DNA from: Gaeumannomyces sp. JS-464
Lineage: Eukaryota > Ascomycota > Sordariomycetes > Magnaporthales > Magnaporthaceae
Length of the DNA: 64,000 bases
Direction of reading: 5' to 3'
NCBI GenBank assembly: GCA_002197995.1
Contig: NGZR01000003.1
Span: 5,022,001 to 5,086,000, forward strand
Part shown: positions 1 to 9,929 of the stretch, piece after piece
Position numbering within the stretch: the stretch's first letter is position 1
Layout of the letters: each line of letters begins with the position of its first letter
Translations under genes and position numbers: made by a program
The notes under the pieces: model-generated
What the model saw: only the letters and a program-made list of their open reading frames with translations
Database searches by the model: none
What the model was told of the DNA's origin: nothing

Positions 1-430
1 GCTAAACTCGAAAAACGGGAAATGCTTTAAATGCGGCCAAACCGGCTATATTAAAGCAAATTGCTTTTAACGGATAATAACCGTTAAATAACTAACTTTT
101 AACGAACGTAAATAAATTAAACATAAAAAGGATTGTGTTTTAAGTTAACGTTTAGCTAAACGTATTGTTATAACGAATTATATGCTATATATTAGTTCGA
201 TAAAAAGGCTATTAAATGGTATTTTTGAAAATTTCGAAATATTTATATATTTAAAGGTATAAAACTTAAATATAACAGCGAAGGAAAGTAGCGCGTCGTT
301 TTTAAAATTATAAATTCGGAAAAAAAAACGACGCCGTTTTTTGTAAAATTTAAAAAGGAGCAACCTTAGCAAGTGGTTTAAAAAAAAGAAAAGCCCGAAA
401 AAAGCTTTTAAACTAAACACACCTTTTTCG
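1..430 (+). pseudogene. gag remnant of chromovirus copy 1 (3' part)
   Basis: Codons 23-64 read C-x2-C-x4-Y-x4-C, the CCHC zinc knuckle of retroviral-type Gag with its His changed to Tyr (CAC to TAT/TAC is a C-to-T change, as expected for RIP). The knuckle normally binds RNA during packaging. The rest of gag lies left of the window. The same knuckle with more damage is present in copy 2 on the opposite strand near 14,410. The boundary with pol is not resolved because of multiple stops. Confidence 0.7.
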
Positions 431-3400
431 AAAATCAGAAAATTCCAATACCGACGTTAAAATAAACCAAAACGGATAAAAATTTAAAACGACCGAATTT
501 TAAAAACGAGCAAAAAGTTTAAACAACGTAACTTTTATACTTATAATTTGTAAAAGCTAGGTAAATTAAAAAAATTAACGCGCTTTTACGCTATTCGACG
601 TTTTAAAGTGTTTTTGGAACGTTAAAGTTCTAAAACACTTAAATGGCCCGTTATGCTACGCCACCCCAGCGAACGAAAATAACGGCCAACTTTTATCGTA
701 ATTTAACAATTAATAAAAAGTTAAATATATTAATTACTGGTTTAACGACGCAAACGAGCTAAAAAGGGCTGCGTTAAAACCCGAAAACCATTTTAGCATT
801 AATTTAAAGCATTTTAGCATTAATTTAAAGCATTTTAAACATTTACACCTGTTTTAAGCAAAATGTATTTATAAAAAATGCAAATTTTATTTATAACCCA
901 AGTTTAAACACGATTTCTTCCTACGGAAATTAAAAAATAAGCTTAAAATTAAGCCCCGTTTAGTATTCCAGTTATTACATAAAAATTAGCCTAAATCGGC
1001 AAGTTTACCGCAATTTTAAACCTAATAAACAGTACCTAATGCTATATATTACTAAAACATTTAATTAAGAGAAATGCGAAACTACGGAATGCAAAAAACA
1101 TATGGTATAAAAAGCGAAAGTTTAGCATTAAAAAATCGCATAAACGTATATCCCGTTTAACTTAAATAAAAAAACGAACGTACGGTACTCGTTTTTTTAT
1201 TAAAAAATTAAAAAAAAACCACTCGAGTGGAAAGCAGGAAATGGAAAACGAAAACTTATAAAAACTTTCGCAATGGCTAAATTAAATTAACTGTACGATT
1301 ATTAACATTTCGGATAAAATATTAAAAAAAAAGTTACGGTAATAATTAACTGCGAAATATAAAGCGATTATATATCGTTATAAACGGTTAAACGATATAA
1401 AATCCTTATAAAACGAAAACATTAACCGTATTAACTAAAAACGGTTAAAAAATACCCGTCGCTTATAATAAAAAATAAATTAACTAAAAAATATAGCTAA
1501 TAATATTACGCACCCGGAATAAGGAAAACGTTATTATTATGCTAAATAAGTTAAATGTAAAAAAAAAATGTAATTTTCGAAATCTTTTAACTTAAGAAAA
1601 ACAATTTACAAATAAATTAGGTTACCAGCCAAATTTAATAAAAAAAACATAAATAATTAAAACAGCTTACTAAATACGAACCTTAAACCGTAAAAATAAA
1701 AAATAATAAAAAAAAGGTTATAACGGTAATAAAATTTAACAATTTACTTTCGTATTTAATATTAACGAATATACAATTATTTAAAATGGAAAACAATTAA
1801 AATAACTAAATTAATATTAAAAAACGGCTCGCGAATATTCCGGAAATATATTACAAATACGAAAAGTTGTTTAAAAAAAACCTAAAAACGGTGCTTTTCG
1901 AATATAAACCGTCCGATTTTAAAATTAAACTTAAATTAAAAACGCAATTTAAATACTAAAAGTTGTATTAGTTTAACCCTTAGCAATAGGAGGTATTAAA
2001 AAAACAATTAAAAGAAAACTTATAAAAAGGATACATTAAACTTTTTGATTTTTTAATAAAATATAAGATTTTATAAAAAAGGAAAAAAAACGGGACGGAA
2101 CGAATATGCATTAATTACCGCTCGTTAAACGAAATTACGATTAAAAATCGGTATTTTTTACGTTTTATCGATAAATTACGAAATAAACTCGGTAAAGCCT
2201 AGTATTTTACAATTTTAAACCTAAGGAAAACTTAAATTTAATACGGATTAATAAAGCTAAAAGTGGTTTACGGCTTTTAAAATAAAGTTTAAATGCTACG
2301 AGTTTTTAATAATAACCTTCGGGTTTACCAATATATTAATTACGTTTTAAAAGATAATTAACCATATATTACGCGAATATTTTAACGTTTTCGTTTTTGC
2401 GTATTTAAATAATATCCTGATTTTTTCGAAAACGATAAAAAAAGTATAAGCAATACGTGTATAAAATGTTTTAAAAACTGCTCGGTGTAAAGCTTTTCGT
2501 TAAACTAGAAAAATGCGAATAGCATTCGCAAAAAGTCGCTTTTTTAAGGTTTATAATTACACCTGGACAAATTTGCATAAATTTTAAAAAAGTCGAAAAA
2601 GTTAAAATATGGCTTATATTTAAAAACGTTACGAAAATACGAAAGTTTTTAAAAATTTTAAACTTTTATTAACAGTTTATTCGTAATTATAGCAAAATCG
2701 CCATACTATTTACGAATTTTACTAAAAACGATTACCAATTTTATTAGGAAAGCAAAAATAAAAAGCTTTCGAGCAATTACGAAACGCCGTATTAAAAAAA
2801 CCAATGTTAATATTTCCAAACTTAAAAAAACCTTTTAAAGTTAAAACCGACGCGTTGGATTACGCGATTAACGGTTAACTTAAATAACGAAACGATTAAA
2901 AACGGCTGCACTTTTATACGTTTTTTTTACAAAAGTTAAATAAATTTAAATTAAACTACCAAATTTATAATTAAAAACTTTTAGCAATTATCCGAGCATT
3001 TAAAAAATGGCGACCGCACTTTATAAAGCGAAGCATTAAATTATAATATATATAAATTATAAAAACCTAACACATTTTACTATTAGCAAAAACCTAAATA
3101 AGTAATAAATCCGTTAAAACGAGTTTTTGCAAAATTATAACATCCGGATCGAATACCGAAAAGGTCGAAAAACGGCTAAACGGACGTTTTAAACCGACGG
3201 CCGAACTATTAAATTATAATACTTAAAAAACACGGGTAATTTTAACGAAAAAACTAAACGGATTTTAATCCCGGCATAAAAAATACTCGTTAAAACGGTC
3301 CGGTAAAAAAAAGTTTAAACTTTAAAAAAAATTTAACAAATTTATAACCAGTTGGCATACGGCTATTAAAACGTAAAAAAAAAATTGGAAACGGTATAAC

Positions 3401-4570
3401 AATATTACAGGTTCGCAAAAACTCGAGCCGAAATACAAAACGTAATAAAAAATTGCGAAAATTATGCTAAAATAAAGCTAATAAGTATAAACTATACGGG
3501 TTATTGCAACCTTTATTAGCATCGAACGAAATATGGTAAAAAGTTATTATAAATTTCGTTATTAAACTTTTTTAATTTAAAATATTTACAATTAAAGTTA
3601 AATACGACAATATATTGGTAATAATAAATAGGTTTATTAAATATGCCTTGTTTTTACTATATAAAAAAAGCAATAACGTTATTAAATTAACGTACGTTTT
3701 TATTAAACACGTAATAGCGGAACACGGCACGTTAAACCGTTTAATTACGGATAAAAATAAGCTATTTATAAGCAAATTTTGGAAAAGGCTTACAGCTTTA
3801 CTAAAAGCGAAGCACTTTTTATTTACAACTTACCACTTTTAAACAAATAGATAAACAAAACGAACGAATTAAACCAATAAAATAGTATTTACGGCATTAC
3901 GTTAATTATAAACAAAACGATTAAATATAATTACTTTTTATAACCCAATTCGCTTATAATAATTTAATTTACGAAAGTATAAAAATTACACCATTTTATA
4001 CGAACTACGGGTTTACGCTTATAACGTATAAAGACTAAAAGCAAAAAGGCATGCTTTAACAGCGGAAATGCAAATAACAAAGCTTACCAAATTGCATAAA
4101 CATTTCCAAATAAAATTAAAAAAAACTATAACATTGCATAACTATTTAAATAAATGAAAAAAGGATCGAAAAACCGACTTTTAAAAAGGAAATAGTGTTT
4201 ACCTTTTTAACGCAATATTAAAACAAAGCGACCGAACGATAAGCTAAACTACAAAAAACTAGGACCATTTAAAATATTAAAAAAGGTTTCGAACGTAAAT
4301 TACAAACTTTAACTACCGTTAATTATAAAATCCCACCCGGTTTTTTACGTTTCCCTATTTAAACTAACGCTACCGGGTTTTAAAGCAACGAGTTAATAAA
4401 AACCGACGCGGAATAAAAATATAAAATCGAAAAAATTTTAAACCACAAGCCAAAAAATAAGCCTAAAAAGTACTTAATTAAATGGAAAAAGTACAGCCAC
4501 GAAAAAAACACGTGGGAAAAAGCAACGAACTTTAAACACTATTAGGAACTTTTAAAAAAGTATTAACGGA
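430..4570 (+). pseudogene. pol polyprotein remnant (RT, RNase H, integrase, chromodomain)
   Basis: Reading the + strand through stops gives an RT segment with YRSLNEITIKNRYFL (about 2,115-2,160) and a catalytic box YLNN at about 2,402 where active RTs have YxDD; both Asp are now Asn (G to A). RNase H keeps TDALDYAI near 2,850. The integrase core is recognisable at 3,615-3,842 (DRF/NRF..YALF.., then HVIAEHGT..RLITDKNKLF). The chromodomain follows at about 4,450-4,560 (KKYLIKWKKYSHEKNTWE), the module chromoviruses use to target heterochromatin. Numerous TAA/TAG codons make it a dead copy. Confidence 0.8.
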
Positions 4571-4689
4571 AACATTTATAAAAAAGTTAGTAAAAAAAAA
4601 GCGGGCTACTTATTACAGCCGTTTATTCGTATATTCGAGCGAGCATATAAAAAGCGACCGTAAAAAAGATTAACTTTAGCTTAACCAAA

Positions 4690-4763
4690 AGTCGAACCCG
4701 GGATTTACAAAATGGGTGCTAGCTATAAGTAATACCGTTTTACTATTAGGTTAAAAAATGCGG
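4690..4763 (-). other. tRNA-like module in chromovirus copy 1
   Basis: On the minus strand, between the chromodomain and the antisense ORF, there is a tRNA-sized segment with a B-box-like GGGTTCGAC and a D-arm-like block about 35 nt before it; TTAACC and GGTTAA pair at its ends. The counterpart in copy 2 is at 9,699-9,769. The middle (anticodon region) differs strongly between copies. It may be a tRNA-derived insert or a decayed tRNA; I do not claim an anticodon. Confidence 0.35.
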
Positions 4764-4984
4764 CACTTACCGGAATTAAATAAAGCAGAAAGGTTTATTA
4801 CGAACGGTTAAAAAAAATATTATTATAATAAACGAACCCGCTAAAAATCAAACTTGCAACTTCGGCAAAAAAGATTAAAGCTATACCTAATGTGCTACGG
4901 ATTTTATAAAAGCGTTAAAAAGAGAACAACTTACGAAAATTAAAAAAAGCAAATAAGTTTAAGTTAAGGTTAACCCCGGGCATT

Positions 4985-5450
4985 TGCCAGTTGAAAAAAA
5001 CGGTAAAAGCTACGGATAGCCCAAACTGCGAGGCAGCTTAATAAGCCTCCCGGTCGACTTCCTTTTGCTTAACACGCTTTAACTTTTCCATAAAATTAAT
5101 ACCACGGCAAATCGCTTGAATAAGCTTTTCGCGTTATTATTTTTTTTTTATTTTCGCAAACGTTTAATTTTAGCGTTAATAAAACAACGTTCCGCTTTTG
5201 CAATTTCCAACTCCTTTTCCGCGCGAAAGTATTAAAAACTATAATAACGGAAATGCTTAAAAGTAAAGCTTAAAATGTCGCATTGAAAACGCTTTTAACG
5301 AACACACCTTTTACAGCGAAAATAATCGTTAAAAAAACGCTAAGCACTAATTAAAGCCGTCGGTTTTACAATTGGAATAAAAAGGCATGGAAATAGCAAT
5401 ACGAGTAATTAAAAAAAAGTTATCGCGTTTAACGGTTAAACGTGTAAATT
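4985..5450 (-). pseudogene. antisense accessory ORF of chromovirus copy 1 (Cys-rich/coiled-coil type)
   Basis: This is homologous to the better preserved ORF at 8,859-9,473 but in the opposite orientation, as expected for the inverted copy. Recognisable pieces are a Cys pair (RCKRCV) and a charged helical tail (INFMEKLKRVKQKEVD, then a NWQMPGVN-like C-terminus that matches DWQVPGVN in copy 2). Frames are broken by stops and at least one shift. It lies between pol and the 3' LTR and is read against pol. Function is unknown; see the copy 2 entry. Confidence 0.55.
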
Positions 5451-5588
5451 TTCAGTTTTGCACCCGGTTAAACATTTTGTTAAATATAAAGGATAAAAGT
5501 TAATAAAAAAAGAAAGTACTTACTATTAACGGAAAAACGGGGCGACAAATAATAGCTAAAAAAACTTAGCTTAAAAAGGAAAACTTAA

Positions 5589-6094
5589 TGTTACAACCGC
5601 GTTTTTAAAAAGGGAAATGCGGGGCGGCTTAAAACAAAAAATAGGGTTAAAGCGACCCATTTTTGCGCCCGGTTACGTGGCATCCTACCACATAATAAAC
5701 GCAAAATATGTTAGTTATAAATATAGCTAATATATCTATAAGCAGGATATGTTAGCTATGGATATAGCTAATATATCCATAAGCAAATATGTTAGTTATA
5801 AACATAACTAACATATTTATAAGCGGGATATGTTAGCTATAAATATAGCCAATATATCCAAAAAAGTTGTAAGATAAACGGAGTTATTATAAAAGGAAGG
5901 ATTTCCTACTATCCTAAATAACTTTAACTAAAACCTCGGATTAGTTAACTTAAGTTAGCTTCCAAGCATTTTTTAAAGCAAGCAATTAAATTGTCTTTTT
6001 AAGTTACGTGTTTTTTTTGTTAACTAGCACTAGCGATACTATCCTTTCCACCCCCGAAGTGCCTTACTTTAAAAGCAAACTTTTAATTGTAACA
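5589..6094 (+). repeat. 3' LTR of chromovirus copy 1 (about 506 bp)
   Basis: It starts TGTTAC and ends GTAACA, the short inverted ends of this LTR family, and aligns (inverted) with the LTRs at 8,232-8,677 and 15,394-15,836. The shared part includes the TTAGTTAACNTAAGTTAGC block and the CCCCCGAAGTGCC block near the end. The middle differs: this LTR holds the 40-bp palindromic repeats at 5,706-5,860, whereas copy 2 holds TTTGTNATAAATTTACAAAT-type repeats. Confidence 0.7.
5706..5860. repeat. Tandem ~40-bp palindromic repeats inside an LTR (about 4 copies)
   Basis: Four head-to-tail units of about 40 bp each start ATATGTTAGYTAT and contain ATATAGCTAAYATAT, followed by an AAGCRGG/AAGCAA spacer. 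Each unit is itself a near palindrome (GTTAGCTAT ... ATAGCTAAC). Units differ mostly by transitions, consistent with RIP on an older array. It sits in the U3-equivalent part of the LTR, so it may once have been promoter/enhancer repeats; that is inference. Confidence 0.8.
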
Positions 6095-6456
6095 CTTTAA
6101 TTAAAGCTATTTAAAACAGTAAAAATTCATTATTATGTACGATGTTTTTTCCTTATTAGCATTTAAATTTGCAGCTGTTTAAAGATTTAAAAATCCTTTT
6201 AAATTTATAGCTTTGTTTAAAAATCCCTTTGGATTTATAGCTTTATTTAAAGATTTAAAAATCTTTTTAAATTTATAGTTTTATTTAAAAATTTAAAAAT
6301 CCTTTTAAATTTGTAGCTTTATTTAAAAATCTAAAAATCCAGCTTAAGTAAGTCCGTTACGTGCTTCCGTATGTCCTAGTAGTAGTGCGGGGTAAAAGCG
6401 CCACTTAAAGCCCTTTTTATTTTTATGTTCCCGGGGCTTGCATGCTGGTCGTAACA
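6095..6456 (-). repeat. Partial LTR of the copy-2 family, interrupted by chromovirus copy 1
   Basis: From 6,095 the sequence (TTAATTAAAGCTA..AACAG..) continues the interior of the LTR found at 8,232-8,677, in the same orientation, and ends at the shared GCATGCTGGTCGTAACA (6,440-6,456). The missing outer part would lie left of copy 1. It contains about five A/T palindromic repeats (6,160-6,345). This shows copy 1 inserted into a pre-existing LTR. Confidence 0.6.
6160..6345. repeat. Tandem AT-rich repeats (AAATCC TTTTAAATTT type)
   Basis: About five repeats of 35-45 bp have the form TTTAAAAATCCTTTTAAATTTATAGC. Related arrays with about three units lie at 8,465-8,590, 15,610-15,735 and 45,115-45,230, each at the same place in an LTR copy. 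Unit number varies between LTR copies. Confidence 0.75.
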
Positions 6457-6699
6457 CCATTGTGATTTTTATTAGTTTAGCCGTAACAATCGTAATATTA
6501 AATTTGCAAGCGGTTTTTAGCTTAAATAGCGGCTTTAATTGCAGCATAACAACCGCGCGCAATACGACAAAATTAAACAAAAAAGGGGTAGCGTTGTGCA
6601 GCGTTAGCGGGTAATGTGCAAATCGAGGAAAAAACCATAAAGCCCAGGATACGGTCGAAAATGCAGCAATTATTGCGAAGCAAGTTATCGACCGCTTTA
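6457..6699. other. 243 bp without recognised gene, left flank of the Harbinger element
   Basis: This is moderately AT-rich sequence between the partial LTR and the Harbinger left end. I see no coding signal or repeat of known type. It presumably represents host or older repeat DNA into which the Harbinger element inserted at TTA. Confidence 0.4.
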
Positions 6700-7019
6700 A
6701 GGCCTAATCGGCCGTGCCGGCCGGTGCAATATCGGCCGGTACAAGTGCTAAAAAACAAGGGTTTTTTATTTTATTTAAACGCGCTTTGCTTTTTTTAATA
6801 GGGATCCGCAGCTAAATTAAAGCACGACCGTTCGTACCGGATTACAAAGATTAAAAGGAAATACCCAACTTGCAAAAAGTTGTTTAAAGCCAAAACTAAG
6901 CTAAATTAGTACTAATTGCCTAGCAAAATCGGTTTAAACTTTTGTTTTTATGCAAGTGCCGTGCCGGAAAGCAAATGGGCGATACGGTAACGTGTGCGTG
7001 GCAAAAGCGGGGTTTTTTT

Positions 7020-8229
7020 ATGCTAAAATAACTGCTAATTTATTAGCAAAACGAAGCTATTTATAACAACGCTATAAAATTTAACGACGACGAGCATTTA
7101 CGTACCGTGGCGGTTACCGTAGCTGTTATTGCAATTCTTTTTTTAAAGCAAATTCTTTTGGAGGAAAAAGGCCGGCGTTAAACGAAGCTAATCGAGCAAT
7201 ATAAACCCCCCCCCGCCCCCGAAAAAGGTTTTTTATACAGGTGGTTTTTCATATGCCGTATATATCGCCCACGATTTTTATAAAAGTAGCGAAACTCGTT
7301 TCCGCTGCTTATTTCGCTTAAGAAAAGCAGAATTCCACCTTTTTTAATAATAAATAAATAATAACGCTGGACTTCGAAGTACCTAATACTAAAAGCCTGC
7401 TTATAAGTTAATAATTTTCCTGCTAATCGTCCGATAAAACGTTACTTAACGAATTGCTAATTACCTTTTTAAAGTAGCCCAAAACACGGTTAGCGAGGTT
7501 TTCCATAAAGTACTAAAAGGTATGCAAAAGTTCCACTTGGCAATCGTGCGCTTACCTTTTAATAGGTGGTTAAACCCGGGGATCGAATTAAACCCGGTAA
7601 TTTTCGCGGGGTTAAGCGGGTGTATCGGGGCGATCGACGGTACGCACGTTTCGGCTTTTATTAAAGGCAAAGCATAAAAGCCGTAATTCGATCGAAAAGG
7701 AAGGGTTTCGCAAAACGTTTTTGCGGCAGTTAAATTTAATATAGCGTTTACGTACGTGTTAGCCGGCGCCGAAGGATTTATAAACGACTCGACTTTATTA
7801 AGGGAAGCATTAAATAAAGGGTTTTAAATACCCCGGGATAAGTATTACCTCGCTAATACCGGCTTTGGTTTAAAGCCCGGGATTATCGTGCCTTTTCCCG
7901 GGATTTGGTATTATTTGCAGGATTAGAAAAACGCGAAAGCGCTACCGGTTAACCGCAAAAAACTATTTAACTTGCGCTATTCCCGAACGAGGATAATGGT
8001 TAAACAAGCGTTTAGGCATTTAAAAAGGCGCTAAAAGATCGTTAAAAACGCACCGGCAAAATATAGCATCGGCAACTAGGTGAAAATCGTATATGCGGTA
8101 ATTGCTTTGCACAATTTAACGTTAGCGGGCCGGGTAAAGGATTAGCCGTTATTAAAAAAGTTAAATCGGGAAACTTTTTCGCGGGCGCACGAGGTTTATA
8201 AGCGGGAGTGAAAGGATTTGCAATAGGAA
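7020..8229 (+). pseudogene. Harbinger DDE transposase, main part (ends at 15,883 after the nested gypsy)
   Basis: Reading the + strand gives the nuclease core of DDE_Tnp_4 transposases: GCIGAIDGTHVSAFI at about 7,617-7,661 (first catalytic Asp), then FTYVLAGAEGFINDSTLL, then RDKYYLAN.GF (about 7,835-7,870; the Asp of the usual D-x-GYP motif appears as Asn), then LFNLRYSRTRIMVKQAF..LK (about 7,960-8,030) with the terminal helix VIALHNL. About eight in-frame TAA/TAG stops mark RIP. The frame continues across the chromovirus insertion: after the duplicated AGGAR, codons at 15,842-15,883 supply the C-terminus and a TAA stop. Inactive. Confidence 0.8.
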
Positions 8230-8231
8230 TA

Positions 8232-8677
8232 TGTTACAATCGGGGGTTTGCTTTTAAGGTAGGGCACTTCGGGGGTGGAAAAGACAGTATTTCTAATCTG
8301 GTTAACAAAAAAACACGTAACTTAAAAAAACAATCTAATGCTTGCCCTAAGGGATGCCTGGGAGCTAACTTAGGTTAACTAATACCGAAGCCTTAATTAA
8401 AGCTACCTAAGACAGTAAGAAATCCATCCTTTATATACACGCTGTTTTTTGCCTTATGCTGGGTTGGATTTGTGGTTTTATTACAAATCCACAAATCCCT
8501 TTTAAATTTGTTATTTTATTACAAATTTATAAATCCTTTTTGGATTTATTGCTTTGTTATAAATCCACAAATCCTTTTTAGTTTACGTAACTCCACGTAA
8601 CCGGGGCGGGGCGGGGGCACCACTTCGGGGCCCTTTTTTGCCTTGCTGTTTTAAAAGCCTACATGCTGGTCGTAACA
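8232..8677 (-). repeat. 3' LTR of chromovirus copy 2 (446 bp)
   Basis: Starts TGTTAC and ends GTAACA on the + strand. It is a direct repeat of 15,394-15,836: shared blocks include TTTGCTTTTA near the start, GTTAACTAATRCC, a CCTAARA..AAATCCA block, three AT-rich palindromic repeats (8,465-8,590), GGGGCCC and GCNTRCATGCTGGTCGTAA. This copy is less altered than the 15.4 kb copy, whose CA ends have become TA. Confidence 0.8.
8465..8590. repeat. Tandem AT-rich repeats within LTR (3 units)
   Basis: Three units of roughly 40 bp of the form TTATAAATCCACAAATCCTT/TTTGGATTTATTGC, each partly self-complementary (AAATCC ... GGATTT). The counterpart in the other LTR is at 15,610-15,735. Confidence 0.7.
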
Positions 8678-8858
8678 TTAGGTTTTGTTAAAAGTGCAAA
8701 GCGGCCGCAAAGCCGCTATTAAAAAAGGGAAACAGCTTTGTATTGTCCGTGGTCCTCGTGAAAGGTAACTATCTAATGGGTAACGCTTTTGTAGGTAAAG
8801 TAAAGCGCCGGCGCACGGGCTAACTTTTCACAAGTTTCCCTTTTTAAGCTAAATCCTT

Positions 8859-9473
8859 TTGGCCACGTTTTATCGCCCCGCTTTTATTAATGGTAAGTAC
8901 TTTCCTTTTTCACCATTTCCCATCCCCTTTTATTTTAACAAAATGTCCGGTCGGGTGCGAAAACGTCTTTTTGCGAAGAAAACCGTTAGTTGTAAAGAGC
9001 TTTTAGCGACTATTTTTTTTAACTGCTACGAAATGCCTTTTTATTCGTACTATTACAAGGTTTTAAAACGTGAAAAGTGTAAAGCCTTTTTTTAAAACTC
9101 GTTTCGGTACGTGGAATGTTTTCGAATTAACCGCTCGGGGTGCGATATTTTAAAGCCTTTTCCTTTTAAGCTTCGGAATATCGTCGTTTAGCATTTTAAA
9201 TTTAAAGCTAAGCTAAAAAAGGCGGAAAAAAAAGTTTTCCGTTTTCGGAAGCAAAAACGAATGTAGCTGGAAAAGATAATGCGCGCGGTGCGTCGCGGCA
9301 TTAACTCGGTGGAAAAGTTAAAGCGTATCGAGCGGAAGGAGGCCGACTAGGCGGCCCGCCAGGCTGCTTCGTATTCCGAGCCTTTTGTAGCTCTTTCCGT
9401 TCTTTCCGACTGGCAGGTGCCCGGGGTTAATCCTAACTTAAACCTGCTTGCCTTTTTTAACTTGGGTAAGTTG
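8859..9473 (+). pseudogene. Antisense accessory ORF of chromovirus copy 2 (zinc-cluster-like plus coiled coil)
   Basis: One frame runs from ATG 8,859 to TAA 9,473 (about 204 codons) with only four internal TAA/TAG codons, so it is a RIP-damaged gene. Residues 45-100 hold a spaced Cys pattern (SCKE, NCYEM, KREKCK, YVECFRINRSGCD) with some Cys apparently changed to Tyr/Phe. Then comes a Lys/Glu-rich helix (LKKAEKKVFRFRKQKR) and a tail ending near DWQVPGVN. Cys-x2-Cys blocks followed by a coiled coil resemble small ORFs found beside fungal LTR elements; the role is unknown. It is convergent with pol and lies inside the 3' LTR. Confidence 0.65.
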
Positions 9474-9497
9474 TAACTCCTTTTAACAACTTCCTTA

Positions 9498-9567
9498 GGT
9501 TTTATAGCGCATTGGGCGTGGCTTTAGTCTTTTTGCCGAGGTTTCGGGTTCGAATCCCGGCACGACC
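9498..9567 (+). other. tRNA-like module (A box and B box) in chromovirus copy 2
   Basis: A-box-like TAGCGCATTGG (9,505-9,515) and perfect B-box GGTTCGAATCC (9,547-9,557) are spaced as in a tRNA. The T arm pairs TCGGG with CCCGG around TTCGAAT, the D arm pairs GCGC with GCGT, and the acceptor ends (9,498-9,504 and 9,561-9,567) pair at about five of seven positions. The anticodon arm does not pair well. A degraded homologue is in copy 1 near 4,850-4,905. It is probably a tRNA-derived, possibly Pol III-transcribed module rather than a working tRNA. Confidence 0.45.
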
Positions 9568-9638
9568 GTAAAAGTCGACGAGTTTTCAGGCTTACTTCGG
9601 AGCTCGTCGAACTTTTACTTTTTTTTTTTTTTTTTTTG
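9568..9638 (+). terminator. Hairpin followed by T20, possible Pol III-type terminator
   Basis: Directly after the tRNA-like module, GTAAAAGTCGACGAG (9,568-9,582) pairs with CTCGTCGAACTTTTAC (9,603-9,618) with a single bulge and a 20-nt loop. An uninterrupted run of 20 T follows (9,619-9,638). A run of T after an internal A/B-box promoter is the usual Pol III stop. The hairpin is not preserved in copy 1. Confidence 0.5.
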
Positions 9639-9698
9639 CTAATCGTTCGGTGCAAACTTTTTTGCCCTATTTGGTTTTGGTAAACATACCTTTCTTTT

Positions 9699-9769
9699 AA
9701 CCCAGTGATATAATGGTAACATTTCCTACCTTTTAGCCGGAAATTTTAGGTTCGATTTTTGGCTAGGCT
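9699..9769 (+). other. Second tRNA-like module in chromovirus copy 2
   Basis: 71 nt with D-arm-like TGATATAATGGTAAC (from 9,706), T-loop TTCGATT (9,751-9,757) and acceptor strands AACCCAG (9,699-9,705) and CTAGGCT (9,763-9,769) pairing at five of seven positions. The two mismatches are the kind RIP would create. The anticodon arm is unclear (a TTTCC/GGAAA stem with a 12-nt loop). The homologous place in copy 1 (4,690-4,763) has a different central part. Confidence 0.4.
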
Positions 9770-9929
9770 AAAGTTTTTCTTACTACGACCGTTTATACGC
9801 ACGGGGCATGGCCGGCGTATATATAAACGGTTGCGGTAAGCGGCCCGCTTTTTTACCTTTGCTAACCTTCGTTTAAAATTTTTTACCGATATTTTTGTAA
9901 AGCCTTTTAGCAATTTTCGAGGTTGGTTT

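Larger units (their letters stand above)
1..6094 (+). mobile_element. Ty3/gypsy chromovirus, copy 1 (5' end off window), RIP-degraded
   Basis: The window opens inside gag and reads through protease/RT/RNase H, integrase and a C-terminal chromodomain, so this is a Ty3/gypsy element of the chromovirus type. Order seen: gag zinc knuckle (23-64), RT (about 2,110-2,410), RNase H (about 2,840-2,900), integrase core (about 3,600-3,960), chromodomain (about 4,440-4,560), tRNA-like modules, an antisense ORF, then the 3' LTR ending in TAACA at 6,094. All frames carry many TAA/TAG stops at expected Gln/Trp positions, typical of RIP. Its 3' end lies inside another LTR (next sequence CTTTA...), so it inserted into an older element. 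A second copy lies inverted at 8,230-15,836. It cannot be functional. Confidence 0.85.

Noticed and set aside
3572..3775. Short open frame of 67 codons opposite the integrase
   Set aside because: It is the antisense of the integrase core; a near-identical frame occurs opposite the integrase of copy 2 (10,680-10,883).
5706..5860. Tandem repeats as a CRISPR array
   Set aside because: No spacers of unique sequence, the units are contiguous palindromes, and the genome is eukaryotic.
9541..9567. Annotating a functional tRNA gene at the GGTTCGAATCC box
   Set aside because: The anticodon arm does not pair, and two acceptor positions mismatch; it lies inside a retrotransposon.
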